NCBI GenBank assembly: GCA_031272615.1
Contig: JAISTL010000059.1
Location: 1 to 19,979, forward strand
DNA from: Methylobacteriaceae bacterium
GTDB taxonomy: Bacteria; Pseudomonadota; Alphaproteobacteria; Rhizobiales; Beijerinckiaceae
Reading direction: 5' to 3'
Length of the DNA stretch: 19,979 bases
Shown: positions 7,419-13,549 of the stretch, one piece after another
Layout: every line of letters starts with the position of its first letter
How positions within the stretch are numbered: the stretch's first letter is position 1
Position numbers and translations under genes: made by a program
Notes under the pieces: model-generated
The model's database searches: none
Told to the model about the DNA's origin: nothing
What the model saw: only the letters and a program-made list of their open reading frames with translations

Positions 7419-8846
7419 TTATTCGACGACAATCTTGTAGGACTGCCCGGCAACGGGCGCCTGGCCCTGTTCCAGTCCGTTGAGAACGGAGAAGTAGGCA
7501 GGCCCGGGTGGCGAAGCCATCCGCCGGGCCAGCGAGGCGGTTGATTCTCCGGTCCCGGCGGTGACAATGCGGAGTTTGAGCGGCTGGACGCGCTCGCCTT
7601 CCTCCGCCGTCGGGGTGTGGACGGAATTGAGCATTTGCCGGAACACCGCGTCCAGGGCGGAACCCTGCTTGCGTGCCGCGACAATCAGCCGGAACACGTT
7701 GCCGCTCTGGCGGATGGCCGCGAGCCGGAACACCCATTCCGGGCTTTGCGCCCGCGCGGTAAGAACCGCCAGCCCGTTGACGGTCTCCGATTGAAAATCC
7801 TCGGGTTTGATGGCGTCGTTCCAGATGTTGTCGAGAATGCTCTGCAGGTCGGCGCTGCCGCGCACCACATCCAGCATCAGCCGCATCCCGGTGCCGTCAC
7901 TGGTGCCGAGAACCGCCCTCGCCGTGTTCTCCAGGCGGAAGCCCGGCGGCGCCTCGAAGGCGAAGCGCAGCGTCGTGTGGATGAAGCGCCGCCCGACGAC
8001 CAGGCCTTCATCGGGCGAATCGCCGTATTCCATGCCGTCCAGCGTCGCGAGATACTCATTGCGGTCCTGCCGGCCGAGCCCCGGCGCGCCGATCACCCGC
8101 GCGGCGGCGAGAGTCAGCTTGATGCGTTCCTTGAGCGACGGGTGGGTGGAGAGCATGTCCGTTCCGCTCTGCCGGCCGCCGCTTGTCCGATCCAGGGATT
8201 TCAGGAAGCGGGGCGCGCCGAAGGGGTCATAACCCGCCTTGGCCAGGGTGGCGATGCCGGTTTTATCCGCCTCGAACTCCTGCTCCCGCGAGAACCGGGC
8301 AATGGAAAAGCGGGATTGGTCGGCATAAAGCGAGGAACCGCTCTTGTCCTGCAGCACGTCTGAAACCACGCGGCTCACCAGTGCGGAGCGCGCCTCCAGT
8401 TCGGTGCGGGCCGCGGCATGGCGAAGCGTCACATGGGCAATCTCGTGGGCGATCACCGCCGCGACTTCGCTGGAATCATTGGCCAGCGCCAGCAACCCGC
8501 GGGTGACGTAGAGCTGATGACTGGGAAGGGCAAAGGCGTTGATTTGCGGGGACTTGAGTATTGTCACCCGGTAGCCTTCCCCGGGACGGTCCGTCGCCGG
8601 GATAATGCGCCCGACGATGCGTTCCAGCATGGCCCGGACCGCGGGGCTGCGGTATTCGCCGCCGAAGGCGCGCAGCATCTGGGCGTGTTCCTGAACGGAG
8701 ACATTGGAACCGTCGGGGATGTCGGGGGCGTCCAGCGTGTTGGGCACGGTGGAACAGGACGCCAGCAGCAGCACGCTCATCAGCGCGCCGCCGATACGAC
8801 GCAGCGCGCGTATTGTGCCTTTGCCGGTCTGCTGCCGCCTGCCCAC
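7419..8846 (-). CDS. M48-family zinc metalloprotease lipoprotein (BepA/LoiP-like) with C-terminal LysM-like segment
   Basis: Periplasmic, outer-membrane-anchored metalloprotease of the M48 family, which typically handles outer-membrane protein quality control. The zinc site is HEIAH (H134, E135, H138, numbered from the GTG start), with the third ligand in REQEFEADKTG (E190). The N-terminus carries a lipoprotein signal ending LLLASC (lipidated Cys31). The last 50 residues (LRIVTAGTGESTASLARRM...VLNGL...GQSYKIVV) look like a degenerate LysM domain, common in alphaproteobacterial members. The GTG at 8846 is chosen: AGGTG precedes it, it leaves a normal signal peptide, and the longer frame from the ATG at 8924 runs through a promoter-like sequence and lacks a ribosome site. 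A GTG at 8855 is also possible. About 475 residues. Substrates unknown. Confidence 0.88.
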   Translation of the reverse strand: MGRRQQTGKGTIRALRRIGGALMSVLLLASCSTVPNTLDAPDIPDGSNVSVQEHAQMLRAFGGEYRSPAVRAMLERIVGRIIPATDRPGEGYRVTILKSPQINAFALPSHQLYVTRGLLALANDSSEVAAVIAHEIAHVTLRHAAARTELEARSALVSRVVSDVLQDKSGSSLYADQSRFSIARFSREQEFEADKTGIATLAKAGYDPFGAPRFLKSLDRTSGGRQSGTDMLSTHPSLKERIKLTLAAARVIGAPGLGRQDRNEYLATLDGMEYGDSPDEGLVVGRRFIHTTLRFAFEAPPGFRLENTARAVLGTSDGTGMRLMLDVVRGSADLQSILDNIWNDAIKPEDFQSETVNGLAVLTARAQSPEWVFRLAAIRQSGNVFRLIVAARKQGSALDAVFRQMLNSVHTPTAEEGERVQPLKLRIVTAGTGESTASLARRMASPPGPAYFSVLNGLEQGQAPVAGQSYKIVVE

Positions 8847-8912
8847 GTCTTTCACCTGTCGTGCCGGTATTTCGCCCCGGTAAAATAAGGACAAATCATT
8901 ATCGGAAGAGCA

Positions 8913-8941
8913 ATTATCCCCCATCGACCCGGGAAATGCAA
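8913..8941 (-). promoter_or_regulatory. Probable promoter of the M48 protease gene
   Basis: TTGCAT (8941-8936) and GATAAT (8918-8913, five of six) are separated by 17 bases. The predicted transcript starts near 8906, some 60 bases before the chosen GTG start, and beyond the upstream ATG at 8924, which argues against that longer start. Confidence 0.5.
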
Positions 8942-8972
8942 CCCGTGAATGTCAGAGATTTCTTCCGTCGGT

Positions 8973-10790
8973 TTACCCGGCGTTAATACGCGAACGCTTG
9001 CGCTCGATGGGGTCGAGAATACGCTTGCGCAGCCGGATGGATTTCGGCGTCACTTCCACCAGTTCATCATCCTGAATCCATGCCAGCGCCTTTTCCAGGG
9101 TCAGAATGACCGGAGGCGTCAGGCGGATGGCCTCGTCGGCGGCGTGGGTGCGGATGTTGGTGAGTTTCTTGCCCTTCAGCACATTGACTTCCAGATCGTT
9201 GCCGCGGGTGTGCTCGCCGACGATCATGCCCTGATACACCCGCCAGCCCGGCTCGATCATCATCGGGCCGCGGTCTTCCAGGTTCCACAGGGCGTAGGCC
9301 ACCGCCTCGCCCATGTCGGTGGAGATCATGACGCCGGTGCGCCGCCCGGGAATGTCGCCCTTGTGGGGTTCGTAGGCGTGGAACAGACGGTTCATGACCG
9401 CGGTGCCGCGGGTGTCGGTCAACAGTTCGCTCTGATAGCCGATGAGGCCGCGGGTCGGCGCGTGGAACACCAGGCGCAGACGGTTGCCGCCGGAATTGCG
9501 CATCTCCAGCATTTCCGCCTTGCGTTCCGACATCTTCTGCACCACCACCGAGGAGTGTTCCTCATCGACGTCGATCACCACCTCTTCCACCGGTTCCAGC
9601 AGCGCGCCGGTGGTGTCCTCATGCCGGTAGACCACCCGCGGGCGGGAAACCGCGAGTTCAAACCCTTCCCGGCGCATGGTTTCAATAAGAATCGCCAGCT
9701 GCAGCTCACCGCGGCCGGAAACCTCGAAGGCATCGGTATCCCTGGTTTCGGCGATTTTCAGGGTGACATTGCCTTCCGCCTCCTTGAGCAGGCGGTCACG
9801 AATCATGCGGCTGGTGACTTTCGTTCCCTCGGTTCCGGCCAGCGGCGAATCATTGACGAGAAACGACATGGTCACGGTCGGCGGATCGATGGGCTGCGCC
9901 GGAAGCGCCTCCGTCACCTCCAGCGCACAGAAGGTATCGGCCACCGACCCCTTGTCCATGCCGGCGATGGCGATGATGTCGCCCGCTTCGCCAAGCTCGA
10001 TGGCCTGGCGCTCGATGCCGCGGAAGGCGAGGAGCTTGGAAATCCGCCCCTGTTCCAGCACGGCGCCGTGCCGGTCCAGAACCTTGATGGTCTGGTTGGG
10101 GCGCACGCTTCCCGACGTGACGCGCCCGGTGATGATGCGCCCGAGGAACGGATTGGCCTCCAAAATGGTGCCGAGCATCCGGAACGGCCCGTCTTCCACT
10201 TTGGCCGGCGGCACATGGCGGGTCACTAGGTCGAACAGCGGCGCCATGCCGAGATCCTGCGGCCCCTCCGGCGAGTCGGCCATCCAGCCGCCGCGCCCCG
10301 AACCGTAGAGAATGGGGAAATCCAGTTGTTCGTCGCTGGCGTCCAGCGCCGCGAACAAGTCGAACACCTCGTTGACGACTTCCGTCGGCCGGGCGTCGGC
10401 GCGGTCCACCTTGTTGACGACAACGATGGGCTTGAGGCCGATTTTCAGGGCCTTGGACACCACGAACTTGGTCTGCGGCATCGGGCCTTCCGCCGCGTCC
10501 ACCAGCACCAGCGCGCCGTCGACCATGTTGAGGATGCGTTCGACCTCGCCGCCGAAATCGGCGTGTCCCGGCGTGTCGACGATATTGATACGCGTATCCT
10601 TCCACTCCACGGAGGTGCACTTGGCGAGAATGGTGATGCCGCGTTCCCGTTCGAGATCGCCGGAATCCAGAATACGCTCGGCAACCCGCTGGTTGTCACG
10701 GAACACCCCGGACTGCCGCAGCAACTGGTCCACCAGCGTGGTTTTGCCGTGGTCCACATGGGCGATGATGGCGATATTGCGAAGGTTCAT
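8973..10790 (-). CDS. typA: Ribosome-associated translational GTPase TypA/BipA
   Basis: EF-G-like GTPase that binds the 70S ribosome and assists large-subunit assembly and stress adaptation. It has 605 residues, the standard length. GTPase motifs are complete: P-loop AHVDHGKTT (10-18), switch [14 protein letters not shown], and NKVD followed by the DARPTEV segment. The family-specific region continues through domain II ([12 protein letters not shown]), domain III, domain V and the TypA C-terminal domain ([26 protein letters not shown] and [33 protein letters not shown]). It ends in a basic tail, [18 protein letters not shown]. The ATG at 10790 gives the normal [15 protein letters not shown] start. 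It lies downstream of the Y-RNA array on the same strand, with no clear terminator between. Read-through from the array is possible, though a housekeeping promoter of its own is likelier. Confidence 0.98.
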   Translation of the reverse strand: MNLRNIAIIAHVDHGKTTLVDQLLRQSGVFRDNQRVAERILDSGDLERERGITILAKCTSVEWKDTRINIVDTPGHADFGGEVERILNMVDGALVLVDAAEGPMPQTKFVVSKALKIGLKPIVVVNKVDRADARPTEVVNEVFDLFAALDASDEQLDFPILYGSGRGGWMADSPEGPQDLGMAPLFDLVTRHVPPAKVEDGPFRMLGTILEANPFLGRIITGRVTSGSVRPNQTIKVLDRHGAVLEQGRISKLLAFRGIERQAIELGEAGDIIAIAGMDKGSVADTFCALEVTEALPAQPIDPPTVTMSFLVNDSPLAGTEGTKVTSRMIRDRLLKEAEGNVTLKIAETRDTDAFEVSGRGELQLAILIETMRREGFELAVSRPRVVYRHEDTTGALLEPVEEVVIDVDEEHSSVVVQKMSERKAEMLEMRNSGGNRLRLVFHAPTRGLIGYQSELLTDTRGTAVMNRLFHAYEPHKGDIPGRRTGVMISTDMGEAVAYALWNLEDRGPMMIEPGWRVYQGMIVGEHTRGNDLEVNVLKGKKLTNIRTHAADEAIRLTPPVILTLEKALAWIQDDELVEVTPKSIRLRKRILDPIERKRSRINAG

Positions 10791-11023
10791 GAAACAAAGG
10801 TCCGGAGAATAACGGCGACGCGCCGCCGCGGCTTATAACGGCATTGGCCGGAAATAAACAGGGGGCGGACGGATTTTTTTGTCCGATGAGAGTCTTTTTC
10901 GACGGAACAGGGTTACCGCCGCAGCGTCCGCCGGGCGGCGCCGCAAACCGACGGGTTATTGAAACAAACGGCGGAGACCATCGCTCGTCGCAACAGAATC
11001 ATCCCGCGGCGCCGCCGGCATTG

Positions 11024-11065
11024 CGGGCAAACACGGCAGCCCGGTCCGCCGGGGGCATTTGCCCG
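11024..11065 (-). ncRNA. Short Y-RNA-like RNA B3 (degenerate YrlB-type)
   Basis: Third and shortest B-type element, about 42 nt. CGGGCAAA (5') pairs with UUUGCCCG (3') over 8 bases, and the arm runs into the shared motif AAAUGCC seen in B1. An inner hairpin can form from CCCGG and CCGGG around CGGA. It begins exactly 15 nt after A3, the same spacing as in the other two pairs. It lacks the CCUUG that precedes the 3' arm in A1, A2 and B1, so it is probably degenerate. Ends are estimated from the closing stem. Confidence 0.5.
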
Positions 11066-11080
11066 GGCATGGGGATGAAC

Positions 11081-11182
11081 GGGCGGCGACAAAAGGTGAT
11101 GAAACGTATCGGGTCATCGTGCAATGACCCGTTCAAGAGTCGAACTTGTGATGCCATGTAGTTCCATCGGCATTCGCCGCCC
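11081..11182 (-). ncRNA. Y-RNA-like RNA A3 with a reduced tRNA-like module
   Basis: Third A-type RNA, about 102 nt. The closing stem GGGCGGCGA/UCGCCGCCC is 9 bp. After the internal-loop motif AUGCC a second helix, GAUGGAAC/GUUUCAUC, is 8 bp and differs from A1 and A2 by compensatory changes. Inside, the shared ACUACAU is followed by a T-arm-like hairpin, CAAG-UUCGACU-CUUG, and then a perfect 8-bp hairpin CGGGUCAU/AUGACCCG in place of the acceptor-like stem. The D arm present in A1 and A2 is absent. This is the least tRNA-like of the three. Just upstream is a 10-base duplication of GCGGCGAATG. Confidence 0.72.
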
Positions 11183-11196
11183 ATTCGCCGCATTAC

Positions 11197-11298
11197 CCGG
11201 ACAGAAAGGAAATATCAATACTTGACACCCGGGCACCAAGGGAAAATGACGAGACGATCCGTTCAGGCTCATGTCGTCCCGCACCGGAATTTGTCCGG
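11197..11298 (-). ncRNA. Y-RNA-like RNA B2 (YrlB-type, enlarged)
   Basis: Second B-type RNA. CCGGACA (11298-11292) pairs with UGUCCGG (11203-11197). The inner stem GCGGGACGA/UCGUCUCGU is 9 bp with two G-U pairs. It is about 30 nt longer than B1 because of an insertion after the inner stem. A nearer, imperfect 3' arm UGCCCGG (11235-11229) could close a shorter form. It begins 15 nt after A2 and ends 14 nt before A3. Confidence 0.62.
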
Positions 11299-11313
11299 AG
11301 CGGGTATCGGAGG

Positions 11314-11453
11314 CGCGGCGACAAGGTTTCGTGAAACAAACACTTTCCTGCTCTACCGGTTGAGCTACGAACCCATTGTCATGAGTCCGGCGGGACTTGA
11401 ACCCGCAACCTGGGCATTATGATTGCGATGTAGTTCCACAGGCATTCGCCGCG
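11314..11453 (-). ncRNA. YrlA-type Y RNA A2 with permuted tRNA-like module
   Basis: About 140 nt. The closing stem CGCGGCGA/UCGCCGCG is 8 bp, then an internal loop (AUGCC on the 5' side, a 3' side ending ACCUUG), then the helix GUGGAAC/GUUUCAC. The tRNA-like module is in permuted order: T arm GCGGG-UUCAAGU-CCCGC, then a 9-bp acceptor-like hairpin CGGACUCAU/AUGGGUUCG capped by GACA, then UA, then D arm GCUC-AACCGGUA-GAGC. So the acceptor ends are joined by a loop and the outer helix replaces the anticodon stem. This is the arrangement known for YrlA partners of Ro60. On the plus strand it looks like two tRNA halves in the wrong order. Confidence 0.85.
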
Positions 11454-11469
11454 CATCATTTTATAAAAC

Positions 11470-11539
11470 CCGGACAACAAGGATAGTCGCGAGACGGTGC
11501 ATCAACTGAAAATGTAGTCCCGCAACGGCATTTGTCCGG
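11470..11539 (-). ncRNA. Y-RNA-like RNA B1 (YrlB-type)
   Basis: About 70 nt. The lower stem CCGGACAA/UUGUCCGG is a perfect 8 bp. After AUGCC the upper stem GUUGCGGGAC/GUCUCGCGAC pairs over 10 bases (two G-U). The loop starts with UACAU, the same sequence that opens the tRNA-like module in the A RNAs. The 3' arm is preceded by CCUUG as in A1 and A2. It has no tRNA mimic. It starts 15 nt after A1 and ends 16 nt before A2; an AU-rich stretch follows. Confidence 0.75.
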
Positions 11540-11554
11540 ATATCGTATCGGAAC

Positions 11555-11691
11555 CGCGGCGACAAGGTTGGGTTGAAACACATTACACCTGCTCTACCGG
11601 CTGAGCTACGGGGCCGGATTCCGGACCCGGCGGGACTCGAACCCGCGACCTGGCGATTATCGACAATGTAGTTCCAACGGCATTCGCCGCG
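11555..11691 (-). ncRNA. YrlA-type Y RNA A1 with permuted tRNA-like module
   Basis: About 137 nt, first RNA after rsr. The closing stem CGCGGCGA/UCGCCGCG is 8 bp; then the AUGCC internal loop opposite a 9-nt side ending ACCUUG; then an 8-bp helix GUUGGAAC/GUUUCAAC. The module holds, in order, T arm GCGGG-UUCGAGU-CCCGC, an acceptor-like hairpin CGGGUCCGG/CCGGCCCCG with one mismatch capped by AAU, UA (like U8-A9), and D arm GCUC-AGCCGGUA-GAGC with the conserved GG. A short helix ACAUU/AAUGU replaces the anticodon stem and joins the Y stem. Bacterial Y RNAs next to Ro60 are known to carry such tRNA mimics, tether Ro60 to RNases and receive tRNA modifications. The ends are estimated from the closing stem. 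Confidence 0.88.
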
Positions 11692-11724
11692 CATATCCCT
11701 GTTGTAAAACCTCCTTCGGTCATC

Positions 11725-11765
11725 CGGGCGGGAGAGACACGGGGTGTATGCGTTTCTCCCGCCCG
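11725..11765 (-). other. Stem-loop between rsr and the Y-RNA array
   Basis: CGGGCGGGAGA and TCTCCCGCCCG pair over 11 bases around a 19-base loop that can itself form a small hairpin. It starts 5 bases after the rsr stop. No T run follows on the minus strand, so it is more likely a stability or processing structure at the boundary between mRNA and Y RNAs than a terminator. Confidence 0.55.
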
Positions 11766-11770
11766 AACGT

Positions 11771-13335
11771 TCATTCGGCGTCCAGGCGGACTTTGTTGAT
11801 CTCGCTCACCCAGTGGGCGGCGCTCAATTCGCCCCGGGCAAACGTGCCGATAATGTCGAACACCGCGTCGGAGAAGCCGCCGACGTTGAGGATGTCCAAC
11901 CGTTCATGGGCCTGCGTCGTGGTATACGGCGCAATATCCAGGCACACCAGACGCGCCTGGCGATTGAGTTTTTTCACCCTCTCCCAGGCCTGCATCGTCG
12001 CGGTCCCGCGATGCCCCGGTGTGGCATCGAACCAGGACTGGTTGTCCGAGATCAGCACGACGAGGTCCACCGGGTGGCGGCTCACGGCGATCCGATCGAT
12101 CGCGACGGAGCACGCGGTTCCGCCGCCGCACAGCGCCGCCAGCTTTCCGGAATTGGTCATCACCGTGTCGCGGGCGTTCAGGTTCACGTCACGCACCTCG
12201 GTATCGAACGGCAACACCATCGCGCGGCTGTTCTGCCGCAGGATGGCGGCCGCCATCAGCGCCGCAACGTCCACACAGCGCGTCACCGATGTCTGGCCCC
12301 TGCGGAACCCCGTCACCGGGTATGACATGGAGCCCGAAACGTCGACACACACCACAACGTTTCCGTCGATCACCGGCACATTGGTGATGGCGATTTCATG
12401 GCGTCCTGCAGGGCGTCGCGGATCATTGCCGGAACTTCCGCGCCGATACTGTTGAACGCCGTCATCAGTTGATACGGAAACACTTTGGCGTGTTTGATCG
12501 CTTCGGCGTTTCTCAGCTTGTCGGCAATCATCCGGGTGAAGCCATCGTCCTTGAACGCGCCGTGGCGGCCGAAGGTGTTGAGGTTCATGCGGATCATGTG
12601 CCAACCGGCCTTTTCACCGATGGACATCCAGTGGTCGCGCGTCAACGGCAGAGACGTCAACAGTTGGAACGGAACATCCGGGACGTCACGACCGGCCGGA
12701 TCGGCCTTGAACGCGATGTAATCGCGGACAATGCCCGGCAGCGCCAGAATGTCATACGGCTTTCCGATCAGCCAGCCGAACAGCGCCTCGCGGGCCTTGC
12801 TCGCCGGTTTCGGGTGCACCATTTTGATGATGTCGGCCAAAGACGGGTCCTGCCCCACCGACGCGCGCAGAATCGCGGCGTCGGTCGCGGTTTCCAGCCA
12901 GTTCAGAATCATCTTTTTCGGGCGGATGCCGAAAGACTTGCGTCCCGTGGCGCCGGAGCGGACGATCTGGGCGAAGGTGCGCAGCATTTTGCCGTTGTCC
13001 ACCACACGGTGAAAAACCTTGGTGAAATGCTCGCTGCGGACAGAGGAAAGCCATGCCAGCAACAGGGCCGGCATATCCTTCATGTAGCCGCGTTCACGGG
13101 CATACACCGCCGTTTTGGCGACGAATTCCGGAGAAACGCCGTTGACCACCGCCAGAACCTCATCGAGTTGCGCTTCGGCGGTCGCGTAAAACGTGCGGGA
13201 CATGGTCCCCGTTGCCGCCAGCTGCGCGAGTTTCTGCTCGGCGGAGAGCTCATACGCGGTTCCACCGGCCTCGTTGACGATATCCGTCCACAGGATTTTG
13301 CCTGCCGCGGACCCGAAGATTGACTTGTTGGCCAT
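11771..13335 (-). pseudogene. rsr: Ro60 ortholog Rsr (TROVE plus vWA), interrupted by a one-base frameshift
   Basis: Ring-shaped RNA-binding protein that binds Y RNAs and the ends of misfolded RNA. The start at 13335 (MANKSIFGSAAGKI) follows AAGGAG 8 bases upstream. The first frame encodes the TROVE HEAT-like ring and stops at 12370 with the false tail KSPSPMCR. The vWA half continues in the neighbouring frame to 11771, with the MIDAS motif DVSGSM. Joined, DAM-EIAITNVPVIDG reads like normal Ro60, and the total would be about 521 residues, close to the family's 530. The junction ATG-AAATCGCC at 12397/12396 lacks one G compared with the expected ATGGAAATCGCC. It could be a sequencing or assembly error, or real loss. 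It is transcribed from the sigma-54 promoter at 13394-13409 and followed by the Y RNAs, its expected partners. Identity is certain; the functional state is not. Confidence 0.9.
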
Positions 13336-13393
13336 GGCCGTTCTCCTTTCTAAGATTTTTGATCTGCTTCGTTTGACTGACGTAAAACTTATG

Positions 13394-13409
13394 AGCAATC
13401 ACCATGCCA
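13394..13409 (-). promoter_or_regulatory. Sigma-54 (-24/-12) promoter of rsr and the Y-RNA array
   Basis: The minus strand reads TGGCATGGTGATTGCT, a full match to the sigma-54 consensus TGGCAY-N5-TTGCW. It is 59 bases before the rsr start and points toward it. The divergent neighbour encodes RtcR, a sigma-54 activator, which fits exactly. Transcription should begin about 12 bases after the GC, near 13384. Confidence 0.88.
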
Positions 13410-13491
13410 AATTCTGAAAAATATCGAATTTATTTTTTAATGCGTTGAAATGTAAAACAAAAATATTTTTCCGGCGGTGGAGGTTTCACCC

Positions 13492-13520
13492 TTGCCTGTC
13501 CGGAGAATCTTATCTAAAAT
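13492..13520 (+). promoter_or_regulatory. Sigma-70 promoter of rtcR
   Basis: TTGCCT (13492-13497) and TAAAAT (13515-13520, five of six) are spaced by 17 bases. The predicted start near 13527 gives a 23-base leader before the rtcR ATG. The -10 lies inside an inverted repeat. Confidence 0.6.
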
Positions 13521-13527
13521 GATAAGA
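13508..13527. promoter_or_regulatory. Inverted repeat, candidate RtcR binding site
   Basis: TCTTATC and GATAAGA flank six bases (TAAAAT). The site centres about 115 bp upstream of the sigma-54 promoter of rsr, the usual distance for an activator enhancer, and covers the -10 of the rtcR promoter. One site could therefore both activate rsr and repress rtcR. The DNA between (13410-13475) is very AT-rich, which would ease looping. Assignment to RtcR is inference. Confidence 0.55.
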
Positions 13528-13549
13528 CGTTATACTATAGGATACAGAT

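Noticed and set aside
8949..10229. 426-residue plus-strand ORF
   Set aside because: Antisense shadow of typA; His- and Gly-rich composition and no ribosome site.
10872..10886. Possible terminator with T run (ggatttttttg) near 10872
   Set aside because: The T run lies inside the loop of the GGAC/GTCC dyad, on the plus strand, where no upstream plus-strand gene needs a terminator.
11222..11422. 66-residue plus-strand ORF
   Set aside because: Antisense to the Y RNAs; its end (SPAGLEPATWAL) is the usual translation of an antisense T arm.
11341..11430. Canonical tRNA genes (T-arm and D-arm sequences visible)
   Set aside because: The halves occur in the wrong order (3' half before 5' half) with no anticodon arm between D and T arms. 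The order repeats in A1 and A2 within a Y-RNA stem, so these are tRNA-like modules, not tRNAs.
11461..11694. 77-residue ORF on the minus strand through A1 and B1
   Set aside because: It runs through structured RNA; phrases such as AGSSPAGSG are typical of translated tRNA sequence. The AAGGAGG upstream is 15 bases from the ATG, too far for normal initiation.
12390..12405. Programmed -1 frameshift in rsr
   Set aside because: The site (GCC ATG AAA TCG) is not a slippery heptamer, and slipping would pair the Lys tRNA poorly. Ro60 is not known to use frameshifting. A lost base or sequence error is simpler.
13480..13496. Second sigma-54-like promoter (GG-N10-GC) facing rtcR
   Set aside because: Only the GG and TTGC match; the rest of the -24 element is wrong, and a good sigma-70 promoter overlaps it.
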